From positions 1 through 51,624 of the forward strand of contig CAKRHR010000018.1 of NCBI GenBank assembly GCA_934339005.1: 51,624 nucleotides of DNA. Direction: 5' to 3'. Origin of the DNA: an uncultured Catenibacillus sp. (GTDB taxonomy: Bacteria > Bacillota > Clostridia > Lachnospirales > Lachnospiraceae). The notes under the pieces were generated by a model that did not search any database, was not told the DNA's origin, and saw nothing but the letters and a program-made list of their open reading frames with translations. Positions 24,077-33,285 of the stretch are shown piece by piece. How positions within the stretch are numbered: position 1 is the first letter of the stretch; every line of letters starts with the position of its first letter. The position numbers were made by a program, and so were the translations under genes.

Positions 24077-25855
24077 ATGGAACGATGGGTTCAGATTGCC
24101 AAGAGGGCAGATTTTAAACAGATTGCGCAGCAGTACAACATTACACCAGTGCTTGCGCGGTTGATGGTAAATCGTGGTGTGAACGAACCGGAACAAATTA
24201 AACGTTACTTATATGGAACACCAACGGATTTATACGATCCACATCAGATGAAAGATATTGACAAAGCAGCGCGGATGATTGAAGTGGAAATAAAAGCCGG
24301 TGGTAAGATTGCCATTGCTTCAGATTTTGATGTGGATGGTATTTTTTCCAGTTATATTTTATATCTTGGTTTTACGAAAATTGGTGGGCAGGCTAAAATT
24401 TATACACCAAACCGCGTGACAGAAGGTTATGGCTTAAATGAGCGTATTGTCAGAGAAGCTTATGCAGACGGAGCGCGCATGATTGTCACCTGTGATAATG
24501 GTATCGCAGCTTTTGAGGCGATTACTCTGGCAAAATCCATGGGAATGAAGGTGATTGTCACCGATCACCATGATATTCCTTATGAAGAAGCCAAAGACGG
24601 TACCCGTACAATTTTGGTAAGTGAGGCTGATGCAATCGTAAATCCAAAGCAGCAGGAATGTATGTATCCATTTAAAAAATTATGTGGCGCGGGCGTGGCA
24701 TATAAACTTATTCAGGTGATTTATGAGCATCAGCATATAGACGAGGCAGATTTATTAAATCTGATTCAATACGTGGCAGTGGCAACAGTAGCCGATGTCA
24801 TGGATTTGGAAGATGAAAACAGAATTTTTGTTAAATATGGATTAAAACAACTGGCGCATACAGATAATCTGGGATTGCAGGCAATAATTGAGGCAACAGG
24901 TCTTGATGCCAGTAAAATCCAGGCATATCATATTGGTTTTGTGATTGGGCCGTGCTTTAATGCGGCAGGTCGATTAGATACGGTTAAGATTGCGCTGGAT
25001 TTACTGATGTCAAGGCAAAAGATGCGAGCTGACGCACTGGCTGCAGAACTTAAGGCAATGAATGAGAGCCGAAAAGAAATGACACAAAAGGGTGTTGAGC
25101 AGGCGATAGAATTAATTGAGTCCACAGAACTGAAAAATGATAAAATCTTACTTATTTTGCTGCAAAACTGCCACGAAAGTCTTGCGGGCATTATTGCCGG
25201 GCGGATTAAGGAAAAATATCATAAACCGACGATTGTATTTACCGAGGTTGAAGATAAGATGATTAAAGGCTCAGCCCGATCGATTGAGGCGTACAATATT
25301 TTTGAGGGACTCATGCAGGGCAGACACCTGATGACACGTTTTGGTGGACATCCGATGGCGGCGGGTATGACATTGCCAAAAGCTAATCTTGAAAAGCTGC
25401 GTCGGCTGCTTAATGAGAATACAACATTAACCGAAGATGATTTTATCCCGGTGGTCAGAATCGATGTGCCAATGCCGATTGGCTATATTACAGAACATTT
25501 TATTGACGAACTGGAACTTTTAGAGCCTTTTGGTAAAGGCAATACAAAGCCGGTATTTGCGGAACGTTTCTTCAAAATTATGCGGGCGCAGGTGCTTGGC
25601 AAAAATCACAATGTGCTTAAAATGACTGTATGTGATGATAATCATACGATAATGGAAGCAATGTATTTTGGAGATATCGAAGATTTTGATAACTATGTCA
25701 TTGGTATTTACGGTGAGGCAAAGCTTGCAAAAATGTATGACGGCTACGGCGGTGATGTTGAGCTTGCAATGACCTATTATCCGTCTATCAATGAGTTTCG
25801 CGGGCAGAAAAAAATCCAGATTGTTGTGACTGGATATTGTAAAATTGCGAGATAA
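24077..25855 (+). CDS. recJ: Single-stranded-DNA-specific exonuclease RecJ
   Basis: A 592-residue 5'-3' ssDNA exonuclease for recombination and base excision repair, of the DHH phosphoesterase family. Motifs are ASDFDVDGI (about 82-90), CDNGI, VTDHHDIP, IVNPKQ, CGAGVAYKL, NAAGRLD and the DHHA1 motif FGGHPMAAGM. A C-terminal OB-like domain follows. DFDVDG replaces the more common DYDVDG, a mild change. AAGGAG lies ten bases before the ATG. First of the block recJ-apt-rel-MBL-hemZ. Confidence 0.93.
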   Translation: MERWVQIAKRADFKQIAQQYNITPVLARLMVNRGVNEPEQIKRYLYGTPTDLYDPHQMKDIDKAARMIEVEIKAGGKIAIASDFDVDGIFSSYILYLGFTKIGGQAKIYTPNRVTEGYGLNERIVREAYADGARMIVTCDNGIAAFEAITLAKSMGMKVIVTDHHDIPYEEAKDGTRTILVSEADAIVNPKQQECMYPFKKLCGAGVAYKLIQVIYEHQHIDEADLLNLIQYVAVATVADVMDLEDENRIFVKYGLKQLAHTDNLGLQAIIEATGLDASKIQAYHIGFVIGPCFNAAGRLDTVKIALDLLMSRQKMRADALAAELKAMNESRKEMTQKGVEQAIELIESTELKNDKILLILLQNCHESLAGIIAGRIKEKYHKPTIVFTEVEDKMIKGSARSIEAYNIFEGLMQGRHLMTRFGGHPMAAGMTLPKANLEKLRRLLNENTTLTEDDFIPVVRIDVPMPIGYITEHFIDELELLEPFGKGNTKPVFAERFFKIMRAQVLGKNHNVLKMTVCDDNHTIMEAMYFGDIEDFDNYVIGIYGEAKLAKMYDGYGGDVELAMTYYPSINEFRGQKKIQIVVTGYCKIAR

Positions 25856-25941
25856 ATATTATACTAAAGGGTATATATAATATCGGAGTAATTATGATAT
25901 CCGATGATGTGTGGAGAAAGAGAGCAGGAGGCATCGATCAG

Positions 25942-26466
25942 ATGAAAAAACTTGAAGATTATATTATCAGTATCCCGGATTTCCCGGAACCGGGTATTAT
26001 ATTCAGAGATATAACAAATGTTGTACTTGACCCAGAGGGCTTACAGTTAGCGATTAATACGATGTCATCCTTTTTGGATGGTATTGATGTAGACTTGATT
26101 CTTGGTACGGAATCCAGAGGTTTTGTTTTTGGTATGCCAATTGCTTATAAACTTGGCAAAGGCTTTGTCATGAGCCGAAAAAAGGGTAAATTACCAAGAG
26201 AAACCATCAGCCAGGAATACGCACTGGAGTATGGCACAGCAGAGATGGAGATACATAAGGATGCCATCAAACCGGGACAGAAAGTTGTCCTTGTGGATGA
26301 TCTGCTTGCCACAGGCGGTACTATGGAAGCCAACATTAAGATGGTGGAGCGTCTTGGCGGTGAAGTTGTTAAAATCATTTTCCTGATTGAGCTTGCAGGG
26401 CTTAAAGGCCGTGAACATCTGGCAGGTTATGATGTTGAATCAGCAATTATTTATGAAGGAAAATAA
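25942..26466 (+). CDS. apt: Adenine phosphoribosyltransferase
   Basis: Makes AMP from adenine and PRPP in purine salvage. 174 residues from ATG 25942, the family length; AGGAGG lies ten bases upstream, and a longer frame from 25894 lacks homology. Motifs are IPDFPEPGIIFRDIT, GTESRGFVFG, SRKKGKLPRET and the PRPP loop VVLVDDLLATGGTM. It precedes rel by 34 bases, a clostridial arrangement that puts purine salvage beside (p)ppGpp metabolism. Confidence 0.96.
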   Translation: MKKLEDYIISIPDFPEPGIIFRDITNVVLDPEGLQLAINTMSSFLDGIDVDLILGTESRGFVFGMPIAYKLGKGFVMSRKKGKLPRETISQEYALEYGTAEMEIHKDAIKPGQKVVLVDDLLATGGTMEANIKMVERLGGEVVKIIFLIELAGLKGREHLAGYDVESAIIYEGK

Positions 26467-26500
26467 GTTATAAAAATATAAGTTAAGCGAGGTGGATAAG

Positions 26501-28822
26501 ATGGCTGGCGAATATATGGAACCAAAAGATTATCAGAAGGTTTTTGATGTGGATGTCATCGATGGAAATAATGCAGAAGTTGTCGTAACAAAAGATTTTA
26601 CATCCCCTGAAGATCTGTATAATCAATTGATTACAAGTGTAAAGAGATATCATCCTTCAGCGGATGTATCTCAGATTGAAAAAGCATTTAACATAGCAAA
26701 TAATGCACATAAAGGACAGTTGCGTAAGTCAGGCGAGCCGTACATTATCCATCCGCTGTGTGTTGCCATTATTCTGGCAGATCTGGAGTTGGATAAAGAA
26801 ACAATTATTGGTGGTCTTTTGCACGATGTTGTTGAGGACACGGTGATGACGACAGAGGATATCACTAAAGAGTTTGGCAGCGAAGTTGCGCTGATTGTGG
26901 ATGGTGTTACTAAACTGGGACAGTTGTCCTATTCTAAAGATAAGATTGAAGTGCAGGCCGAAAACCTGCGTAAGATGTTTCTGGCGATGGCAAAGGATAT
27001 CCGGGTTATTTTGATTAAACTTGCAGACCGTCTGCACAACATGCGTACGCTCAAGTTTATGAAGCCTGAAAAACAAAAAGAAAAAGCCAGAGAAACGATG
27101 GATATTTACGCACCGATTGCACAGCGTTTAGGTATTTCCAAAATCAAGGTTGAACTCGATGACCTGGCACTGCGTTATCTTGAACCTGAGGCATATTATG
27201 ACCTCGCAGAAAAGATTGCTTCCAGAAAGAGTGAACGTGAGGCTTTTGTATCATCAATCGTGGATGAGGTATCCGAGTGCATGAAGCAGGGCGGCATCAA
27301 GTGTGAAGTCAGCGGTCGTGTAAAGCATTTTTTCAGTATTTATAAGAAGATGGTGAATCAGCATAAGACACTGGATCAGATTTATGATTTGTTTGCTGTG
27401 CGAATTATCGTAGATTCCATCAAAGACTGTTATGCAGCCCTCGGTCTGATTCATGAAAAATACACGCCGATTCCGGGCAGATTCAAAGATTATATTGCGA
27501 TGCCAAAGCAGAATATGTACCAGTCTTTGCATACGACATTGATTGGACCGTCCGGCAAGCCTTTTGAAATTCAGATTCGTACCTTTGAGATGCACAAGAC
27601 GGCTGAATACGGTATTGCAGCCCATTGGAAATACAAAGAAGACCCGAATGGTATTAATACACCGAACAAAGAAGAAGCGAAGCTCACATGGCTGCGCCAG
27701 ATTCTTGAATGGCAGACAGATATGTCTGATAACAGAGAATTTATGAGTCTTGTTAAAAATGACCTGGATCTTTTCTCTGAGAGTGTGTATTGCTTCACTC
27801 CGGCGGGCGATGTCAAAAACCTGCCAAACGGTTCAACACCTATTGATTTTGCTTACAGTATTCATTCTGCAGTTGGTAATAAGATGGTGGGTGCCAGAGC
27901 TAATGGACGTCTTGTGAATATTGATTACAAGATTCAAAATGGCGACCGAATTGAGATTATTACTTCCCAGAATTCCAAAGGCCCAAGCCGTGACTGGCTT
28001 AATATTGTCAAGAGCGCTCAGGCAAGAAATAAAATCAATCAGTGGTTTAGAACAGAGTTTAAAGAGAGCAATATTATTCGTGGTAAAGATTTGATTGATA
28101 AATACTGTAAAGCCAAGAGTATTGTGCTTTCAGACATCACGAAGCCTGAATATATCGAAAAAGTCAAGAAAAAATACGGTTTCCAGAACTGGGATGCCAT
28201 CTGTGCAGCCATCGGTCACGGTGGCTTGAAGGAAGGTCAGATTGTCAATCGTCTGCTTGAAGAATATAACAAAGATAAAAAGGCAAATATGACAGATACA
28301 CAGCTTCTTGAACAGCTTTCACAGGATAAACCGGGGACAGAAACGAAAGTACGCGGTGCGCATAAGCATGGTGGCATTGTTGTCAAAGGTATTCACGATG
28401 TGGCAGTGCGTTTTTCAAAATGTTGTAATCCGGTGCCTGGGGATGAGATTGTCGGATTTGTAACCAGAGGTCGTGGTGTGTCCATTCACAGGACAGACTG
28501 TATCAATGTGATGAACATCAGTGAGATGGACAGAAATCGTCTGATTGATGCCGAATGGCAGGATGATGGCGCCAGTGATGAAGTTTATCAGGCAGAGATT
28601 AATATTTATGTGCAGGATAAGGTTGGCGTGCTTGTGGAAGTGGCACGTATCTTTACAGAGAGTGAGATTAATGTGACAGCGATGACATCACGTTCATCAA
28701 AGAACCATACTGCGACGATTAACGTGGCATTTGATATTAAAGGACGTTCACAGCTTCAGAAAGTTATAGATAAACTCAGAAGTCTTGAATGTGTATATGA
28801 TATCGAACGTACCAGAGGTTAA
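26501..28822 (+). CDS. relA: Bifunctional (p)ppGpp synthetase/hydrolase (Rel)
   Basis: A 773-residue RelA/SpoT homologue that makes and degrades (p)ppGpp in the stringent response. The HD hydrolase domain shows GEPYIIHPL and GGLLHDVVEDT (about 80-115) plus KLADRLHNMRTL. The synthetase follows with RFKDYIAMPKQNMYQSLHTT, whose RFKD is typical of the bifunctional group. TGS domain: CFTPAGDVKNLPNGSTPIDFAY. The zinc-finger/CC region KCCNPVPGDEIVGF and a C-terminal ACT domain complete it. ATG 26501 is six bases after GAGGTG; GTG 26492 is inside the ribosome site. Confidence 0.96.
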   Translation: MAGEYMEPKDYQKVFDVDVIDGNNAEVVVTKDFTSPEDLYNQLITSVKRYHPSADVSQIEKAFNIANNAHKGQLRKSGEPYIIHPLCVAIILADLELDKETIIGGLLHDVVEDTVMTTEDITKEFGSEVALIVDGVTKLGQLSYSKDKIEVQAENLRKMFLAMAKDIRVILIKLADRLHNMRTLKFMKPEKQKEKARETMDIYAPIAQRLGISKIKVELDDLALRYLEPEAYYDLAEKIASRKSEREAFVSSIVDEVSECMKQGGIKCEVSGRVKHFFSIYKKMVNQHKTLDQIYDLFAVRIIVDSIKDCYAALGLIHEKYTPIPGRFKDYIAMPKQNMYQSLHTTLIGPSGKPFEIQIRTFEMHKTAEYGIAAHWKYKEDPNGINTPNKEEAKLTWLRQILEWQTDMSDNREFMSLVKNDLDLFSESVYCFTPAGDVKNLPNGSTPIDFAYSIHSAVGNKMVGARANGRLVNIDYKIQNGDRIEIITSQNSKGPSRDWLNIVKSAQARNKINQWFRTEFKESNIIRGKDLIDKYCKAKSIVLSDITKPEYIEKVKKKYGFQNWDAICAAIGHGGLKEGQIVNRLLEEYNKDKKANMTDTQLLEQLSQDKPGTETKVRGAHKHGGIVVKGIHDVAVRFSKCCNPVPGDEIVGFVTRGRGVSIHRTDCINVMNISEMDRNRLIDAEWQDDGASDEVYQAEINIYVQDKVGVLVEVARIFTESEINVTAMTSRSSKNHTATINVAFDIKGRSQLQKVIDKLRSLECVYDIERTRG

Positions 28823-28834
28823 TGGAGGAAATAT

Positions 28835-29461
28835 ATGAATATATCTGTAAATTCAATGATGCTTGGTGTCGTTGGCACCAACTGTTATATTGTCAGCAAT
28901 GATGATACGAAGGAGGCTGTTGTCATTGATCCGGGTGATGAAGCCGGAAAGGTCAACGATTTTCTTAAAAAAAATGGACTCACGCCAAAGGCCGTGCTTC
29001 TGACCCATGGACATTTTGACCATATCATGGGTGTGAACGGTGTGCGTGATGCATGGCAGGTGCCTGTGTATGTGTCCGAGCCTGAAAAGGCGTTGATGGA
29101 AGATCCGTCACTAAACGGTTGCGGGATGATTGGGCGCTCCGTCAGTGTCAGGGCGGACAAATTTTTAAAAGATAACGAAGAAGTTACTTTCGGAGGTATG
29201 CTGTTTGAAGTGATTTATACACCGGGACATACCGGTGGTGGCGTGTGCTATTATATGCCGCAGACCGAACTTTTATTTTCCGGAGATACACTTTTTCAGG
29301 GGTCCGTTGGCAGAACTGACTTGCCGACAGGCAGCATGAGCACGCTGGTGCGTTCCATCAAAGAACGACTGGTGAACCTGCCAGAGGATACAAAAGTCCT
29401 TCCGGGACACGGTCCGTCATCAACGATTGGGGAAGAAAAGAAATACAATCCTTATCTGTAA
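28835..29461 (+). CDS. MBL-fold metallohydrolase (glyoxalase II-like)
   Basis: A 208-residue zinc hydrolase. The metal motif THGHFDHIMG (about 58-67), TPGHTGGG, SGDTLFQGSVGRTDLP and the C-terminal LPGHGPSS place it in the hydroxyacylglutathione-hydrolase-like branch. Clostridia lack glutathione as a rule, so the true thioester is unknown. It starts 12 bases after rel (GGAGG) and is followed after 22 bases by hemZ; it is common in this operon position. Confidence 0.88.
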   Translation: MNISVNSMMLGVVGTNCYIVSNDDTKEAVVIDPGDEAGKVNDFLKKNGLTPKAVLLTHGHFDHIMGVNGVRDAWQVPVYVSEPEKALMEDPSLNGCGMIGRSVSVRADKFLKDNEEVTFGGMLFEVIYTPGHTGGGVCYYMPQTELLFSGDTLFQGSVGRTDLPTGSMSTLVRSIKERLVNLPEDTKVLPGHGPSSTIGEEKKYNPYL

Positions 29462-29483
29462 ATAGGATTTTGGAGATTAGAAC

Positions 29484-30971
29484 ATGATAATTTTAAGAAT
29501 GACACATTTGAAATATGAAAATGATGTGAGAGCACTTGTGATGGCATTTTACCACGGCGTCAAAATCGTGGTAAATCCATCCGTAGATAAAGTTTTTGAT
29601 GAACCGGTCGCTTTTGAAATGGGAATTGATTTTGTCGATTCCCATTTGTATGTCTGTATAAAAGACGATGGTACCATAGAAAATAAAGTCATCATCAAAG
29701 ACGATATCGCCACAGATTTTGAAGATTATAAACAGACAAAGAATGACTTAAAACGCCTTGTATACAAGGTTTTATGTGCTTATACAGGCAGAACACTGCC
29801 ATGGGGCACACTTACTGGTATCCGTCCGACAAAGATAGCCATGTCTTTGATGGATGAAGGTTACGATGAAGCAGGCATGCGCGCATATTTTGACAGAGAA
29901 TATAAAATTTCTGAGGACAAATACAAACTCTGTACCCTTGTTGCAAAAAATGAGCGTCAAATCCTTAAGGATGTTGATTATAAAAAAGGCTACAGTCTGT
30001 ATGTGGGCATTCCGTTCTGCCCGACAATCTGCGCGTATTGCTCATTTTCATCATATCCGTTAAATGCCTGGAAAAATAAAGTAGACGATTACTTAGATTC
30101 GCTCTTTCATGAGATTGATGCGGTGGCAGCACAGATTAAAGCTGCCGGTGCCGACATTCGTCCGCTGACCTTTTACATGGGTGGTGGTACACCAACGTCA
30201 TTAAATGCCGGCCAGATGGACAGATTATTAAGAAAATTATTTGAAACCTTTGACCTTGAGCATGTGACAGAAAAGACTATTGAAGCCGGTCGTCCGGATA
30301 GCATCACAAGAGATAAGCTGGAAGTGATTCACAGCTACGGTATCAGTCGGATTTCAATCAATCCGCAGACGATGAACCAGAAAACACTGGATGCTATTGG
30401 CAGAAGACATACAGTAGAGCAGGTTAAGGAAGCCTTTGTGCTGGCAAGAGAATGTGGCTTTGACAATATCAACATGGATTTGATTGCCGGATTACCGGGT
30501 GAATCCAAAGACGATTTTGCCTATACGTTATCAGAAATTGAGCAGATGCTGCCGGAGAGTCTGACAGTACACGCTCTTGCAATCAAGCGTGCAGCCAGAG
30601 TCAATCAGGAAAAACTCTATTTGCAGAGTGCTTCCGTGGAGGAAGTCAATGATATGATTAATATGGCATTTGCCTGTGCAACACGCATGGGACAGGAACC
30701 ATATTATCTGTATCGTCAGAAAAATATCGCAGGCAACCTTGAAAACGTCGGCTATGCAAAACCGGGACTTGCGGCGCTATACAACATTTTGATTATGGAG
30801 GAGAAGCAGTCGATTATCGCCCTTGGCGCAGGCGCGTCCACAAAACTCGTCATGCGTGACGAAAACCGTATTGAGCGTATCGAAAATGTTAAAAGTGTCA
30901 AAGATTATATTGAACGCAACGATGAAATGATTGCACGCAAGAAAGAGGCGGATTTTAGAGTGCTGCTCTGA
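29484..30971 (+). CDS. hemZ: HemZ, coproporphyrinogen dehydrogenase-like radical SAM protein
   Basis: A 495-residue radical SAM protein of the HemN/HemW family. The N-terminal 165 residues are the HemZ-specific extension, ending in GTLTGIRPTKIA. The cluster motif CPTICAYC with GIPF before it follows near residue 175, then GGGTPTSL and GRPDSIT, SINPQTMN, and the late YCRQKN-like YRQKNIAGNLENVGY. Named for coproporphyrinogen III oxidation in Bacillus; in clostridia without haem synthesis the role is unclear, and haem chaperone activity is possible. Confidence 0.9.
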   Translation: MIILRMTHLKYENDVRALVMAFYHGVKIVVNPSVDKVFDEPVAFEMGIDFVDSHLYVCIKDDGTIENKVIIKDDIATDFEDYKQTKNDLKRLVYKVLCAYTGRTLPWGTLTGIRPTKIAMSLMDEGYDEAGMRAYFDREYKISEDKYKLCTLVAKNERQILKDVDYKKGYSLYVGIPFCPTICAYCSFSSYPLNAWKNKVDDYLDSLFHEIDAVAAQIKAAGADIRPLTFYMGGGTPTSLNAGQMDRLLRKLFETFDLEHVTEKTIEAGRPDSITRDKLEVIHSYGISRISINPQTMNQKTLDAIGRRHTVEQVKEAFVLARECGFDNINMDLIAGLPGESKDDFAYTLSEIEQMLPESLTVHALAIKRAARVNQEKLYLQSASVEEVNDMINMAFACATRMGQEPYYLYRQKNIAGNLENVGYAKPGLAALYNILIMEEKQSIIALGAGASTKLVMRDENRIERIENVKSVKDYIERNDEMIARKKEADFRVLL

Positions 30972-31164
30972 GTTTGAACTAAACAGTTCTAAGGACGATC
31001 AGTTGCACTTAGTGTTTCGTGAACTGAAAAAATTATAATTATGATTTAATGATAAGATGTATTTCTTAAAATATTTTAGACAGTCAAATGTTTAATATAT
31101 TTATGAAATGCATCTTTTTTTGTGCGCCTGGCTTAATTGGAAAATTATAAGTGTACTAAAAATA

Positions 31165-31224
31165 AATACTTTTACATAATAGTTATATAAAAGTATTGAC
31201 ATGAAAGAAAAAATGTAATATATT
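31165..31224 (+). promoter_or_regulatory. Promoter with candidate operator, TIM-barrel/oxidoreductase operon
   Basis: TTGACA (31196-31201), 17-base spacer, TATATT (31219-31224). AATACTTTTA (31165-31174) and TAAAAGTATT (31188-31197) form a perfect 10-bp inverted repeat whose right arm overlaps the -35 box, as expected of a repressor site. The 313-base gap before the first gene holds no coding region. Confidence 0.6.
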
Positions 31225-31290
31225 ATGTGTAAAGACGAGGCGCGATGATAAAAATATGGATAGCGCAGAAAATGATTAAGGAGGATGTAT

Positions 31291-32259
31291 ATGAAAGCGG
31301 TTTTTAGTACAGAAGCGGTTGATTTGGACCGTCAGGCACCGAATCGAAACAAAAGAGAATGTAAGTATTTTTGGGATGAATTATATCCACTGATTGTGGC
31401 GGGCGGATTTCATCATATTGAAGTGCCTTATGAACCAAAGTGGGATTTTGGCGGACGTTCAGGTATTCCAAGAACGATGCGTTCCATTCAGTTAAAATAC
31501 AAAACACCGGAAGGCTATAAAGCTTATCTGGAGAATATCGGTATTTCATCTGTTGAAAGTATTCATCTGGATTCTGCGCTGTTTTGTGCAGGGGCACCGG
31601 AGATGTATCTTGGTGCGTTAGGCCATTTTGCAGAGGAAGCACTTGAATTTGCAGCAGGACTTGGCTGTCCGGTACTTACTATCACAGTGACACCGCCGAT
31701 GTTTGATGTAAAACAGTTGTTTAACGGCAGAGAAGATATGAATGAAGATGTTTTTTTTGGTAAACTTGCAGATATGATTAGCGGACTGAGTCAGAAAGCT
31801 GCCGAAAAAAATGTGACAATTTGCATTAAAAATACATATTGGGGGCTGTGCCGGGGCAAGAAAGTTTTTGATTTTATGAAATTATTACCTGAATCCGTGA
31901 AGTTGGATGTTGATACGGCACATGTAAAGATTGCAGGCATTGATTTAGCAGAGTTCATCAAAGAAGCCGGCAAACGCATCGGCATTGTACATTTTACAGA
32001 TACAACCTTTGAAGATACACAGGAAGCCTACAGCCAGCCATTACCGGAATTTCCGGTGAAGGGCGCAACAAAGGTATTTACAGATATCGGACAGGGCAAT
32101 ATCAGATTTGATGAAGTTCTGAAAGTGTTAGATGATGTGAAATATACAGGCGCGGTTGTTTATAATTGCAGAAATTCCTACGATGTATATCGTTCAATTT
32201 TAAGAACTCGCAGTTATATCAATCAGGTGCTTGTGCCAAATGGTTTTCAGGAAGATTAA
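31291..32259 (+). CDS. Xylose-isomerase-like TIM-barrel protein 1
   Basis: A 322-residue sugar phosphate isomerase/epimerase-family barrel (AP endonuclease 2 fold). Anchors are HHIEVPYE, KLDVDTAHVKIAGID, IGIVHFTDT and DIGQGNIRFDEVLKVL. Two of the usual four metal ligands appear changed: the strand that normally ends in a glutamate reads CIKNTYW, and the last reads VVYNCRNS. The Asp and His ligands remain. ATG 31291 is chosen because AAGGAGG abuts ATG 31285. The second barrel follows after 14 bases. Likely reaction is isomerisation, epimerisation or elimination on a sugar derivative; substrate unknown. Confidence 0.8.
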   Translation: MKAVFSTEAVDLDRQAPNRNKRECKYFWDELYPLIVAGGFHHIEVPYEPKWDFGGRSGIPRTMRSIQLKYKTPEGYKAYLENIGISSVESIHLDSALFCAGAPEMYLGALGHFAEEALEFAAGLGCPVLTITVTPPMFDVKQLFNGREDMNEDVFFGKLADMISGLSQKAAEKNVTICIKNTYWGLCRGKKVFDFMKLLPESVKLDVDTAHVKIAGIDLAEFIKEAGKRIGIVHFTDTTFEDTQEAYSQPLPEFPVKGATKVFTDIGQGNIRFDEVLKVLDDVKYTGAVVYNCRNSYDVYRSILRTRSYINQVLVPNGFQED

Positions 32260-32273
32260 GGAGGGTGTACACG

Positions 32274-33197
32274 ATGAATAATATGAAATTATCACATATG
32301 AGTCACTGGAAAACAATCCCCTATAAACAGATTGATAATTTCAGAGATTTTTATTACGAAGATAAAACAAACATGGCTTATTATCAGGACTGGGACAGAA
32401 TTTTAAGATACCACAAAGCCACAGGTTATGAAGGTATTGAGGTTGCACCATGGGATTTAAAAGAAATGATGGCACTGTTTGGCACACCACAGAATTTTAC
32501 AGCATTTGCAAAAGAGCATGGTGTGGAAGTCAGCGGTATGTTCCACGGTGCAGATTTTTCACAGGATCCGGCTAAACATGACGAAGTGCTTCAGGCAGCG
32601 AAGGATGCTATTGATATATTGGAAAAATTTGGCGGTAAGCATTTGAATATGTGTCCTGCAAGAAATTACTGTATGGACGGCCCATTTCTTGAAGATGATT
32701 TGAAAAATGCAGCCAAAGTCATTAATGAAATTGGTGAATATGCGGTGGCACATGGCATTCAAGTGGGATTACACAATGAATTTTTCTGCTCAGTCAATAA
32801 AGAAAATCACAGAAGATTTATTGAAATGACAGATCCGGATAAAGTTTTCTACTGTCTGGATACAGCGCAGATTGCACTGATGGGTGATGATCTGTTAAAC
32901 TTTTATGATACATATGCGGACAGAATCTGCACTTTCCATTTAAAAGATACGGCTTCCATTGGTGTACCGGATGAAATCAGACATGGACTTGACCCTGAAA
33001 TCTGTGATGATGGCTGGAGATGGTTCTGGGAACCGGGCGAAGGTGTATTGCCACTGGAGGATTTGTGGAAGCTTGTGAAGAAACATGGATTTAAAGGCTG
33101 GGTAACAATTGAAGATGACGGTGCACCGGATTATCTGGCAGCCATGGCATTATCCTCTTATTATTTTAATGAAGTGCTTGGAAAGATTTATCGTTAA
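32274..33197 (+). CDS. Xylose-isomerase-like TIM-barrel protein 2
   Basis: A 307-residue barrel of the same family with its metal site intact: IEVAPWD, then Glu in LHNEFF, Asp in YCLDTAQ, His in CTFHLKD and Glu in WVTIEDD. The tail is typical of inosose- or 3-keto-sugar-acting members. AAGGAGGG begins right at the upstream stop codon (gattAAGGAGGG), so it is tightly coupled to barrel 1. The frame also extends upstream to 32166, overlapping barrel 1, with no ribosome site. Cytoplasmic; substrate unknown. Confidence 0.84.
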   Translation: MNNMKLSHMSHWKTIPYKQIDNFRDFYYEDKTNMAYYQDWDRILRYHKATGYEGIEVAPWDLKEMMALFGTPQNFTAFAKEHGVEVSGMFHGADFSQDPAKHDEVLQAAKDAIDILEKFGGKHLNMCPARNYCMDGPFLEDDLKNAAKVINEIGEYAVAHGIQVGLHNEFFCSVNKENHRRFIEMTDPDKVFYCLDTAQIALMGDDLLNFYDTYADRICTFHLKDTASIGVPDEIRHGLDPEICDDGWRWFWEPGEGVLPLEDLWKLVKKHGFKGWVTIEDDGAPDYLAAMALSSYYFNEVLGKIYR

Positions 33198-33285
33198 ACT
33201 GGATAAATACAAAATAAAACTTAAGAATGTTTTGAAAATCATGGAAAAATAAAATATTAAACTTGGCATAAAGGAGAAGATAAAA

